From positions 1 through 49,696 of the forward strand of contig QUJA01000019.1 of assembly GCA_003480425.1 (NCBI GenBank): 49,696 nucleotides of DNA, given 5' to 3'. The DNA comes from Firmicutes bacterium AM31-12AC (GTDB lineage Bacteria; Bacillota; Clostridia; Lachnospirales; Lachnospiraceae). The position numbers and the translations under genes are program-made. Below are positions 42,113 through 49,696 of the stretch, in pieces (position 1 is the first letter of the stretch; the number at the start of each line of letters is the position of its first letter). The notes under the pieces were generated by a model that worked only from the letters and a program-made list of their open reading frames with translations, had not been told where the DNA came from and ran no database searches.

Positions 42113-42754
42113 ATGAGAGAAGAAGAAAAAATCAATGCAGGCATTTTATTCTGCCCTGGCGATCCAGAATTAGTAGCTATAAAAAGAAAAACTCACAATC
42201 TCAATGTAGATTACAATAATACATATGAAGATGAAATAGAAAAAAGAGCTTCTATTCTTTCCGAGATTATCGGCGAATTTGGTGAAGGAAGCCGAATCCA
42301 GGGACCAATTTTCTTTCACTATGGAACACACACGAAAATCGGAAAACATTTTTTTGGAAACTTCAACCTGACAATTCAGGATGATGCAGAAGTGACCATC
42401 GGAGATAACTGTAACTTTGGACCGAATGTAACGATCGTCACTCCGATTCATCCGATGCTCGCCAACGAACGAAGAGAATTGTTAACCGCTGCTGGCGAAA
42501 AGAAGCTTTTATGTTATGCCAAACCGGTTCATATCGGAAACGATTGTTGGTTCGGTGCCTCCGTCACAGTATGCCCAGGCGTTACGATCGGAGATAATTG
42601 CGTCATCGGCGCCGGAAGCGTTGTAACCCATGACATTCCTGCAAATAGCTTTGCCGCCGGAGTTCCATGCAAAGTAATCCGTAAGCTTACCGAAGCCGAC
42701 AGCATGAAAAATAAGCCGGAGATACTTGCGGATAATGTAGTAATTGAGCCGTAG
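42113..42754 (+). CDS. Maltose/galactoside O-acetyltransferase-type sugar acetyltransferase
   Basis: 213 residues of the NodL-LacA-Maa group, transferring acetyl from acetyl-CoA to a sugar hydroxyl. A helical N-terminal part (to about 60) is followed by left-handed hexapeptide repeats (FHYGTHTKIGKHFFGNFNLTI, DDAEVTIGDNCNFGPNV). The catalytic histidine region is TPIHPMLANERRE, and the substrate/CoA end has VHIGNDCWFGASVTVCPGVTIGDN. AAAGGAGCG precedes the ATG. Its role is usually detoxifying non-metabolised sugars, which is unproven here. Confidence 0.9.
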   Translation: MREEEKINAGILFCPGDPELVAIKRKTHNLNVDYNNTYEDEIEKRASILSEIIGEFGEGSRIQGPIFFHYGTHTKIGKHFFGNFNLTIQDDAEVTIGDNCNFGPNVTIVTPIHPMLANERRELLTAAGEKKLLCYAKPVHIGNDCWFGASVTVCPGVTIGDNCVIGAGSVVTHDIPANSFAAGVPCKVIRKLTEADSMKNKPEILADNVVIEP

Positions 42755-42811
42755 ATATGGTACTCTACTCTTAACACTTATATCATTTTCTTTCAAAAGG
42801 AGGGATTTCTC

Positions 42812-43135
42812 ATGTTCACATTTTTTAATTCAGACACTTTATGGATTGGAACAAACATGCGAATATTTAATCAGATTCGTGATGAATTGGATACCCGGCA
42901 TATTCCTTATCGTTACAAAGTCAAAAATGAACTCGGACAATGGGCAATACATGGCTCACTTCGAGGTCGTACCGGAAGCATCGGAAATCCTTCTGAACAA
43001 ATGTATCAATATAAGATATTAGTACTAAAGAAAGATTTGGAGCAAGCAAACTTCATCTTATCCAATATTCAACAACTCGATAACTGGAAATTTTTCCTTC
43101 CACTTCCAATACACGGTTCTTGCAAAAAAAGATAG
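42812..43135 (+). CDS. Small conserved protein of unknown function (107 residues)
   Basis: A soluble protein behind a strong AAAAGGAGGG site. The N-terminus reads MFTFFNSDTLWIGTNMRIFNQ, followed by IRDELDTRHIPYRYKVKNE and the C-terminal YKILVLKKDLEQANFIL. The pattern (short alpha/beta with the middle GQWAIHGSLRGRTGS loop) recalls DUF2007-like small proteins. I remember relatives in other Lachnospiraceae but no function. It follows the acetyltransferase by about 57 bases and ends inside a large terminator hairpin. Confidence 0.7.
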   Translation: MFTFFNSDTLWIGTNMRIFNQIRDELDTRHIPYRYKVKNELGQWAIHGSLRGRTGSIGNPSEQMYQYKILVLKKDLEQANFILSNIQQLDNWKFFLPLPIHGSCKKR

Positions 43136-43179
43136 TTGAACTAGAAGTTCAACTATCTTTTTTTCGCAAGGACCGTGTA
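43111..43179. terminator. Long bidirectional terminator hairpin
   Basis: An outer arm ACACGGTTCTTGC pairs with GCAAGGACCGTGT (one mismatch). Inside, AAAAAAAGATAGTTGAACT pairs exactly with its complement, leaving a loop of two or three bases. The stem spans nearly 69 bases and covers the last codons and stop of the 107-residue gene. Confidence 0.9.
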
Positions 43180-43187
43180 TAGCCACC

Positions 43188-44582
43188 TTACTTAGCTGCC
43201 GCCTCTGCAGCCTTTTTCTCTCTATCACGTTTTGAAAGTCTTTCTCTTACAGCTTCCATATGTCCCGGTTTATCCAGGTCATAGATCAGAAGTGGAATTA
43301 TTCCTACGAAGAATACAATTCCAGGAAGAAGGTTTGCTGCAATATTGATACCTGTCTGGATATGTGGTGTCATATCAACTCCACCGGCATATCCGAATGC
43401 TCCCATAACAACCAGGAACAATGAGTTTGCAATAGCTGTTGCGATTTTAATAGCACATCCCTGGAATGAGAATGCCATACCGTCGTTACGTGCTTCATAT
43501 TTATCATCAAAATCGTCGATTGCATCAACCATCATACCAGCTCCACATGGACCTGCAACATATCCAAGACCATATACAACCAATACAATAAAGTCAAATA
43601 CAATATTTTCATAAGGACCTACAAACAATACAATCAATGAAGCGCCCTGAATAACCATTGAAAGGATTGCTGTATTACGTTTTCCAAGTTTGTCAATTAC
43701 CTTTGGTGTAAATGGCATAATAATTGTTCCGACGATCATCTGCATCATCATAAAAATTGTGATGAATGCGAAGTTCTGTACACAATACAGATAGAAGTAA
43801 ACTGCTACTGAAATACGTCCTAACATACCAAACATGTTAAAGAAGCAGTATAACATTGCACACATAAGATTTTTGTTTTTGAATACCATTTTCAGACCAT
43901 CACTTACTTTACCCTGGTCTTCTTTCTTAACAGTGATTCTTTCTTTTGACAGAATTGCTACTGCCCAGAACATTGGAAGTGCAATAACTGCAAGTAAAAT
44001 TGCTGTTGAATGATATCCTGCAGCCTGATCTCCTTTACCAAACCAAAGAACAAGCTTTAACACAAACAAGTTCAAGATAATCTGTCCGATTGTCATACCC
44101 ATCATCTGTGCTGCATTTAATTTATTGATTTCTTTAGGGTCACGTGTCATAACTACTGGCAATGCAAGGTATGGTACGTTTGTCATTGTGTAAGACATTC
44201 CTAAACCAATATATGTAATGTAAGCATAAATCAGTTTACCTGTGCTTCCGAATCCTGGTACTGTAAATGTCAGGATTGTGAAGATTACAAGGAAAATGGC
44301 TCCCACAAAAATGTAAGGTCTGAATCTTCCGTGTTTTGTATGAGTACGCTCCATAAGAGTTCCCATCATTGGATCATTAATTCCATCCCATACTTTTGCA
44401 ATTAACATCAAAAGTGCTACTGCACCAGTTCCAAGTCCAAATACATCTGTATAGAAAATAGAAAGATATGTACTTACCATTGTCCATGAAAGCTGTGATG
44501 CAAAGTTACCAAGTCCGTATACAAAATAATGTTTTCCTGTTAACGGTGTCATACCGTATTCATTTAATTTTTTTTCACCCAT
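43188..44582 (-). CDS. GPH-family glycoside/pentoside/hexuronide:cation symporter
   Basis: MelB-like transporter of 464 residues with twelve membrane helices. The N-terminal signature IAKVWDGINDPMMGTLMERTHTKHGRFRPYI (about 62-92) holds the paired acidic residues for cation coupling. The C-terminal half contains IDDFDDKYEARNDGMAFSFQGCAIKIATAIA. The gene is the last of a four-gene minus-strand locus with two flavoproteins and an AraC/GH39 protein. GGTAGGAGA precedes the ATG. The substrate is probably a glycoside, but no glycosidase is encoded in view. Confidence 0.88.
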   Translation of the reverse strand: MGEKKLNEYGMTPLTGKHYFVYGLGNFASQLSWTMVSTYLSIFYTDVFGLGTGAVALLMLIAKVWDGINDPMMGTLMERTHTKHGRFRPYIFVGAIFLVIFTILTFTVPGFGSTGKLIYAYITYIGLGMSYTMTNVPYLALPVVMTRDPKEINKLNAAQMMGMTIGQIILNLFVLKLVLWFGKGDQAAGYHSTAILLAVIALPMFWAVAILSKERITVKKEDQGKVSDGLKMVFKNKNLMCAMLYCFFNMFGMLGRISVAVYFYLYCVQNFAFITIFMMMQMIVGTIIMPFTPKVIDKLGKRNTAILSMVIQGASLIVLFVGPYENIVFDFIVLVVYGLGYVAGPCGAGMMVDAIDDFDDKYEARNDGMAFSFQGCAIKIATAIANSLFLVVMGAFGYAGGVDMTPHIQTGINIAANLLPGIVFFVGIIPLLIYDLDKPGHMEAVRERLSKRDREKKAAEAAAK

Positions 44583-44636
44583 TTTGATCTCCTACCCTCT
44601 GCCGGTTTTATGGCAGCAATCTATGCAAATTTTTTA

Positions 44637-45608
44637 TTACATAGATTCGATTTCTTTATCAAAGTTTTTGTATTTCTCCATCATCTTTGGAAGTGTATCT
44701 TTGTTTGCAACCAGTTTTGGTACACATACCTTGATCATGTTCTGAATTTCATTGTAGTGCTCGTAAATACCAATTGTAGTATTTCTTGCTCTGTTCTTTT
44801 CTTCTTCTGAGAATTCTACATTTACCTTGTCTCCATCTACAGACAATGTTCCCCAGATACCGCAAATTGGACACTCAACATGTGTTGTTCCGTTCATGCT
44901 AAGCAGTGGATTGTGACATACTGGACATACGCCCTCTTCTCCAACCCATGTATCAACCTCATCATAAGGTTTTCCAAGAGATTCTGCTACAGCTTTACCA
45001 AGGTCTGAACATTTCTGCATCAAAGCAGAATCAAATAATGGATGTCCTGTTCTTCCCTGATCATAAGCATCTACATGTCCTACACATTTCATGCAGAATG
45101 AGAAGCTGAATAAGTCTAACATTGGAAGTCCCAATGATACCCAGTTATGAGTCTGTGCTCCACCAACTGAGATGTAACCAACATATCTGTCTTTGAAGTA
45201 TCTTGGGTCAAGTAATTCATCTTCTGATTTACCTTCTGCAATACGTTTCTTGTTTTCTTCAATCAATGCTGCTCTGTCGTGGGATGGTCCAAAACGATCT
45301 ACAAAGTTTTTGAACTGTCCTACAATACCAACTGCATAAACTGGAGCTCCGATGATGATACCATCTGCTTCCAGACATGCTTCTTCCAGAATATGGTAAT
45401 CATCTTTCATACAGCAGTGAATCTCTGTAGCACCTTTATCACGGTTTCTGCTACAGTAATCACATGCACGGCAATGCCCGATGTTCAATGTTACTGTGTT
45501 GATGAACTGAACTTCTGCACCTGCTGCTTTTGCTGCAAACAGTGCTTCTTTAACCATGACATCACTTCTCTGGTTCTTTCTTCCGAAAGAAATTCCTAAT
45601 ACTTTCAT
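44637..45608 (-). CDS. Flavoprotein reductase with Fe-S-type cysteines and a zinc ribbon (copy 1)
   Basis: 323 residues. An NADPH-dependent FMN reductase-like fold opens MKVLGISFGRKNQRSD. A cysteine set follows: Cys 46, 49, 52, 65 and 66 (GHCRACDYC ... HCCMKDD), as in iron-sulfur flavoproteins. The flavin-contact segment is IIIGAPVYAVGIVGQFKNFVDRFGP. The C-terminus has a zinc ribbon, CPVC (228-231) and CPIC (246-249), then an acidic helix. It is a paralogue of the gene at 45843. GGAGGAG precedes the ATG. It probably reduces an aromatic or quinone-like compound released from the symporter's substrate; that is inference. Confidence 0.8.
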   Translation of the reverse strand: MKVLGISFGRKNQRSDVMVKEALFAAKAAGAEVQFINTVTLNIGHCRACDYCSRNRDKGATEIHCCMKDDYHILEEACLEADGIIIGAPVYAVGIVGQFKNFVDRFGPSHDRAALIEENKKRIAEGKSEDELLDPRYFKDRYVGYISVGGAQTHNWVSLGLPMLDLFSFSFCMKCVGHVDAYDQGRTGHPLFDSALMQKCSDLGKAVAESLGKPYDEVDTWVGEEGVCPVCHNPLLSMNGTTHVECPICGIWGTLSVDGDKVNVEFSEEEKNRARNTTIGIYEHYNEIQNMIKVCVPKLVANKDTLPKMMEKYKNFDKEIESM

Positions 45609-45716
45609 ATTTCTCCTCCATCTCTTAATTGATGAATTTATTGTATAATTATTTCACAAACTCTACTTCTCCCAAATCATCCTTTCTCAGTTCATAATTT
45701 TGTCATGATTTTTTCT

Positions 45717-45769
45717 AAAAAAAGAGACAAAACAAAAATTATTAAACAATTTTTGTCTTGCCTCTTTTA
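45717..45769 (-). terminator. Terminator between the two flavoprotein genes
   Basis: On the minus strand AGAGGCAAGACAAAAATT pairs with AATTTTTGTTTTGTCTCT, two mismatches, followed by TTTTTTT. The upstream flavoprotein gene is therefore ended separately from copy 1. Confidence 0.85.
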
Positions 45770-45842
45770 ATTTAAAATTTCTTTGTATAAAATTGTTACA
45801 TCTTTTATCAGATAATAATTTTTATAAAAGTATCATCTGGTT

Positions 45843-46769
45843 TTACATTTCATCCTGCATTGCCTGGAATTTCTTTACATATTCATCAAATCTCGGATAT
45901 CTGTCCTTTCTTCCCTGCTCAACCTGATGTTCTAATACTCCTGTAAATCTCAAGCGGCTACGTCTCTTTTCTTCTTCCGAAAATTCAACTTTTACATCGT
46001 CCCCATCTACCACAAGTTTTCCGTAAATACCACAAATCGGGCAGCTTACTTTTGTTGTTCCTGTCATGGTCATTTCGTTGCAATGACATACCGGACATGT
46101 TCCCGGATCTGATGTCCACTCAATCTCACTTGTTTTCTGATCTAACGCTTCTACGATATGTTTTCCCATCTCTGCGGACTTTTCTAATAATCTCTGATGA
46201 TTGTCCGGAACATATGAACCATATGCATCCAACTGATCTACCACCTTCATATTCAGACTCATACCAAATAAATTCATACCTGGAATTCCGTAAGACACCC
46301 AGTTCTGCGTCGTTGCTCCTCCTACAGAAATATAAGATACAAGATGTCTCTTCAGACAATCAGGATTTAATTCCTCGCCGTTCGTATCCTTACGCAGCTC
46401 ATTTTCAAATAACATATAAGCCTTATCATGAGCAGGCCCAAAGCGGTCTACAAAGTTTTTAAACTGTCCAGTCGGAGCCAATACATATACCGGTGCCGCA
46501 ACAATAATTGCGTCTGCTGCCAATACCGCATCGGAAATTTCTTCATAGTCATCTTTCTGACAACATTTAATCTGTCCCTTTCCGCTCTGAAGAATTCTGG
46601 AACAGGCTCCACATCCAATACATGGTTTGATTTCTTTTTTCATTGTATCAATAATTTCAACTTCTGCTCCCTGCGCCTCTGCATTTTTTATCGCTTCTTT
46701 TAAAAATCCTTTACAATTTCCATTTACACGTCCAAAATTCAACCCCAATACTTTTTTTCGTTCACTCAT
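45843..46769 (-). CDS. Flavoprotein reductase with Fe-S-type cysteines and a zinc ribbon (copy 2)
   Basis: 308 residues with the same architecture as copy 1: VLGLNFGRVNGNCKGFL, Cys 50, 53, 56, 69 and 70 (PCIGCGACS ... KCCQKDD), VAAPVYVLAPTGQFKNFVDRFGPAHD, and the zinc ribbon CPVC with CPICG. Between the halves GYISVGGAQTHNWVSLG of copy 1 is SYISVGGATTQNWVSYG here, so the two derive from one ancestor. It lacks copy 1's C-terminal extension. AAGATGGAGGAAG precedes the ATG. Possibly the two form a heterodimer or act on successive steps. Confidence 0.8.
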   Translation of the reverse strand: MSERKKVLGLNFGRVNGNCKGFLKEAIKNAEAQGAEVEIIDTMKKEIKPCIGCGACSRILQSGKGQIKCCQKDDYEEISDAVLAADAIIVAAPVYVLAPTGQFKNFVDRFGPAHDKAYMLFENELRKDTNGEELNPDCLKRHLVSYISVGGATTQNWVSYGIPGMNLFGMSLNMKVVDQLDAYGSYVPDNHQRLLEKSAEMGKHIVEALDQKTSEIEWTSDPGTCPVCHCNEMTMTGTTKVSCPICGIYGKLVVDGDDVKVEFSEEEKRRSRLRFTGVLEHQVEQGRKDRYPRFDEYVKKFQAMQDEM

Positions 46770-46908
46770 GTTCTTCCTCCATCTTTTGACTTATTTTACA
46801 ACTCGTTTCAAGTTATTTATTTGATATATTTACTATACATGTTTTTTGTGCTCTTTACTTTTATATTTTTTACCTGAAATATGTAAATATTTGCCTTTAT
46901 TTCTCATA

Positions 46909-46955
46909 AAAAAAAGGACGGGTCAATAAAATCAGTTATTTTCCTGCCCTTTCAA
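46909..46955 (-). terminator. Terminator after the AraC/GH39 gene
   Basis: On the minus strand AAAGGGCAGG pairs with CCCGTCCTTT (some wobble) with an inner AATAA/TTATT stem, followed by TTTTT. Confidence 0.75.
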
Positions 46956-46964
46956 TATACAATT

Positions 46965-49361
46965 TTATACATCATATCGATATTGAACATCAATCAGGCG
47001 AATTTCCTGCATCTCCAGATTGTTTGTCAGACACAACTCACCATTTTCTACTTCTATCGTTTTCATTTCAATACCTGGAATCGCACTGCTCTTTAGATAA
47101 TCTACCTCATCACGCATAAGTCCTTTGGAATAATCCAGATTTTTCCAAAGGTCCTGCACACTTCCACATTCTCTGTTCACGCGATATATCTTCACCAGAT
47201 ATTTTCCGTCTTTTACATTCTGAATTGTGAAATTCAACTTAATAGGATCAATATCTTCTACATATTGTTCTATATCTTCCAGTTGAATTTCATCTTCATC
47301 TGTAAAAACATAACGCGAAGATAAACTTTTATAGTTATGACATGCAATCACATAACGATTTCTTCCATTTGTTGTAACAATCGCGTGGTCATTCTTCTCC
47401 AACACTTTCGGCAATAGCCGGTTCATAAACTGAAATGCGTAAAAAGATGGCTTACAGATTCCATCCCTTGATACCAGACCGGAATCTCCATTTAATACGG
47501 TATCCGTATCATAATAATCCGAATACAAGTCCAATGCATGCCAATATGCCATCATATCCACTGCACCATTCATATCAATACAGTTTTTCAGAATATATGC
47601 ACCCTGTTCGCAACTATCATTTAGCACATTTCTGTTTGAAATCGTAAAGTTCCACTCATCAATATGTAATTCCGGTATTTGAAATCCGGTCTCTTTCATA
47701 ACCTCTTTCATAATTTCAGTCTGGTTCAACATATATTGCGAATCAATGGATTTTCTACCTAAACGTCCTCCGTCTTCAATTAATGCTATGTACTGAAATG
47801 AACAAATCGACAAAAAATCCGGGTGGATTTCACGTGCTTTCCATATAGGAAAAATTTTTTTACAGACAAGTGTTTCATATCCTAATATAAAGCCGGCTCC
47901 ACCAACCGAAATTTCTTCTGAATAGTTCTTCATGGTTCGATATAACAGTTCAAACCTCTGATAATATTCCCCATCTGGTTCTGTGATGTTCAAAGCTGGG
48001 TCATTCCAATATTCAAAGTACCATGTTTCCAGCTCTTCTACTCCATATCGGTTGACAAGATGAACGCATAGTTCTCGAATGATGTCAGAAAATGTTTTGA
48101 AATCATAGGAATCCACCTTTGTTTTTTCTATATTTATACTACGTTCCGGTGTATACATAAACAGACTTGGTTTACTTCCCACCTCAAGATATGGTTTCAA
48201 ATGATGATCCAGGAGAAAATCTAACACCTGATCCAGCTTTCGGAAATTATATCCGTCTTTCTCGCTAAAGCAATGCTCTTTTGACAAAATGTTCCAAATT
48301 CGGGCGTATTTTACACCAATCTGTTTTTGAATTCTTTCAACCTGCTGTTGAGCTTCTGACTGCAACAGTAAATAACCATCCCCAATGTTGATTGCCTTAC
48401 TGCAGGCTGACAATGTCTCCTTCACCTTTTTTGCATTGATAACATATTCTTTTTCTCGTGTCGATTGTGGGTTTTCTTTATGCGTCCGAAATTTTAAATA
48501 TTCCAGTATACGCTGCTCTTCTTCCTGCTGCAATGTTGTTTCTGTTTCATCTTTTTTCTCTTCATCCTGTATTTTTTTTCGATATTCACTTGGCGAATCC
48601 TTATATACATCACGAAATGTCTTTGTAAAAGATGCTGATGTCGGAAATCCATTATCGTAAGCAATATGTGTCAGGTTTTTATCTGAATACATCAGCTCAT
48701 CTACTGCATGAAATAAACGTACGTTATTCAGATATTCCATAAATGTCATTCCTAAATTCTTTTTTATATATTTAGATAAATATGCATTTGATAAATACAA
48801 TTTGTCCGCTAAGTCATTTAAACTAATCTGACTTTGATAATTTGCCTGTACATAATTTTGAATCTGTCGAATTCTCATACGATCTTGTGAATCCTCTATA
48901 TTCAATCTTACATCATCTGCTTTTACAAGGAAGTTACTGGTCAGTACATATAATGTTTCAAAATATAGTGCATTCAGATATAATGCACTCTTATCATCTT
49001 TCTCAAAATACCGCGTCAAAATGCGATCCAACAATCTTCGAAGATTGCTGTAAGCATGATTTCGATCTGCCACTGTATTACACCAGAAAAGCAGCTGCAT
49101 AGATCCCATATATTCAGCCAGTAAATGAAAATCTATCTCAAATCTCGCCCCTAAAAGTTCTTCATTTCCAATTACTGTATGTCGTTTATTTGCATTGATA
49201 AGGATAATATCCCCACTTTGCATTTTGTATATTTTGTCATCAATCTTGATATCCAGATTTCCACGAAGTACATAAAACATTTCCGGATTCTGGTGATAAT
49301 GCGTTGCTGTTTCTGCCTGCGCTATAAAATGAAACTGCATTAATTTTCTTGTCGTATCCAT
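46965..49361 (-). CDS. AraC-family regulator fused to a GH39-like domain
   Basis: 798 residues. A cupin sugar-sensing domain (about 15-75; TATHYHQNPEMFYVLRG) is followed by two AraC helix-turn-helices (about 165-265; LADKLYLSNAYLSKYIKK, then HIAYDNGFPTSASFTKTF). A charged linker (266-305) leads to a GH39-type (beta-xylosidase-like) barrel (about 305-790). The acid/base position of GH39 (WNEP) reads WNDP (Asp 454); the nucleophile segment HIDEWNF keeps its Glu (569). Activity may thus be reduced or lost, and the domain may sense a glycoside. GGGAGG precedes the ATG. It probably controls the flavoprotein and symporter genes. Confidence 0.87.
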   Translation of the reverse strand: MDTTRKLMQFHFIAQAETATHYHQNPEMFYVLRGNLDIKIDDKIYKMQSGDIILINANKRHTVIGNEELLGARFEIDFHLLAEYMGSMQLLFWCNTVADRNHAYSNLRRLLDRILTRYFEKDDKSALYLNALYFETLYVLTSNFLVKADDVRLNIEDSQDRMRIRQIQNYVQANYQSQISLNDLADKLYLSNAYLSKYIKKNLGMTFMEYLNNVRLFHAVDELMYSDKNLTHIAYDNGFPTSASFTKTFRDVYKDSPSEYRKKIQDEEKKDETETTLQQEEEQRILEYLKFRTHKENPQSTREKEYVINAKKVKETLSACSKAINIGDGYLLLQSEAQQQVERIQKQIGVKYARIWNILSKEHCFSEKDGYNFRKLDQVLDFLLDHHLKPYLEVGSKPSLFMYTPERSINIEKTKVDSYDFKTFSDIIRELCVHLVNRYGVEELETWYFEYWNDPALNITEPDGEYYQRFELLYRTMKNYSEEISVGGAGFILGYETLVCKKIFPIWKAREIHPDFLSICSFQYIALIEDGGRLGRKSIDSQYMLNQTEIMKEVMKETGFQIPELHIDEWNFTISNRNVLNDSCEQGAYILKNCIDMNGAVDMMAYWHALDLYSDYYDTDTVLNGDSGLVSRDGICKPSFYAFQFMNRLLPKVLEKNDHAIVTTNGRNRYVIACHNYKSLSSRYVFTDEDEIQLEDIEQYVEDIDPIKLNFTIQNVKDGKYLVKIYRVNRECGSVQDLWKNLDYSKGLMRDEVDYLKSSAIPGIEMKTIEVENGELCLTNNLEMQEIRLIDVQYRYDV

Positions 49362-49425
49362 TTTCTTTTGTACCTCCCAATAATTCTATGATGCCATTAT
49401 ATTTTTTTCGTTTCGCTTTATCTAT

Positions 49426-49449
49426 GCAATATTTTGTACAAAATATTGC
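49426..49449. promoter_or_regulatory. Perfect 24-bp palindrome, candidate operator
   Basis: Both strands read the same over 24 bases; each arm contains CAAAATATTGC. It lies about 65 bases upstream of the AraC/GH39 start. Confidence 0.65.
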
Positions 49450-49604
49450 AAAAATATCCTTTTCGTGATTATATTTCTATTTTTACAACAAACATTATAT
49501 GCTTTTTCTTGTCCTTTTTGTTTTTAGGCGACAAAAATTATATCAACAAAAACAGGAATGTCACCACTCCTGCTTTTCAACTAAAACCTATAAATGAGCA
49601 AATC

Positions 49605-49615
49605 CAAAATATTGC
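49605..49615 (+). promoter_or_regulatory. Direct copy of the palindrome half-site
   Basis: CAAAATATTGC, identical to the right arm of the 49426-49449 palindrome, 156 bases further on and close to the likely plus-strand promoter. Confidence 0.5.
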
Positions 49616-49696
49616 ACAAAAGAAAGACACCCTCTGTAGAAGGATGTATAATTGAAGTACCAACAAACAACATACTCACTCAAACAAGGGGGTGTC

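Larger units (their letters stand above)
49362..49696. other. 335-base divergent control region at the right edge
   Basis: Holds a minus-strand TATAAT (49396-49401 region) for the AraC/GH39 gene, a 24-bp palindrome (49426-49449) and a third half-site (49605-49615). A plus-strand AAGACA, 17 bases, TATAAT (49647-49652) and a final AAGGGGG suggest that a plus-strand gene starts just beyond the edge. No gene is seen within. Confidence 0.55.

Noticed and set aside
49434..49655. Plus-strand frame of 73 codons at the right edge
   Set aside because: It has no ribosome-binding site, runs through the palindrome and promoter region and looks like chance.

Overview
The window is low-GC chromosomal DNA from an anaerobic Clostridia species, most likely a gut-type Lachnospiraceae. 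The grounds are the pyrH-frr-uppS-cdsA-dxr-rseP order, a fragment of an Rpn-type PD-(D/E)XK nuclease, two-gene YibE/F, a C_GCAxxG_C_C protein, GPH sugar symporters, an oleate hydratase, AG-rich Shine-Dalgarno sites and many compact terminators. I saw no rRNA, tRNA, CRISPR array, intact transposase or prophage. Species cannot be fixed from the sequence alone.

Layout. 1-1,511: the end of an unknown plus-strand gene, a 3'-truncated zinc alcohol dehydrogenase and a DUF4213/DUF364 protein. 1,596-8,544 (minus): the conserved housekeeping run pyrH, frr, uppS, cdsA, dxr, rseP, then mntP and rlmD. 8,676-11,041 (minus): lrgA, lrgB and a CLC-type (probably fluoride) antiporter. 11,298-13,385 (plus): DAHP synthase and aroB behind a near-consensus promoter. 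13,516-20,703 (minus): O-acetylhomoserine sulfhydrylase, a Gfo/Idh/MocA oxidoreductase, asparaginase, two YibE/F proteins, ThrH, a C_GCAxxG_C_C protein and a flavodoxin. 21,007-22,353 (plus): a MATE transporter with a TTG start.

22,415-27,951 (minus) is an iron, heme or corrinoid-type uptake operon: a large secreted protein with two related beta-rich domains and half of a solute-binding protein, then a lipoprotein binding protein, a FecCD permease and an ATPase with an extra C-terminal domain. A three-hexamer Fur-like site overlaps its promoter. 28,047-33,992 holds a parvulin, an Rpn-nuclease fragment bracketed by two near-identical terminator hairpins, a PucR regulator, an unlisted 52-residue gene, a DapB/diaminopentanoate-dehydrogenase-like enzyme, an unknown 142-residue protein and a frameshifted secreted nuclease.

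34,112-43,135: an SNF-family transporter, a TetR fragment, an oleate hydratase with a hydrophobic N-terminal extension, a second MATE protein, a CHASE-type hybrid histidine kinase flanked by scraps of other kinases, a sugar acetyltransferase and a small conserved unknown. 43,188-49,361 (minus) is a catabolic-looking locus: a GPH symporter, two paralogous Fe-S/zinc-ribbon flavoproteins, and an AraC regulator fused to a GH39-like domain with an altered acid/base residue. Upstream lies a perfect 24-bp palindrome whose half-site recurs near the right edge.

The two loci most likely to hold undescribed biology are the secreted two-domain/half-binding-protein fusion with its ABC transporter, and the GPH-flavoprotein-AraC/GH39 locus with its palindromic operator. 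Decay is a second theme: at least six gene remnants or broken genes are visible.
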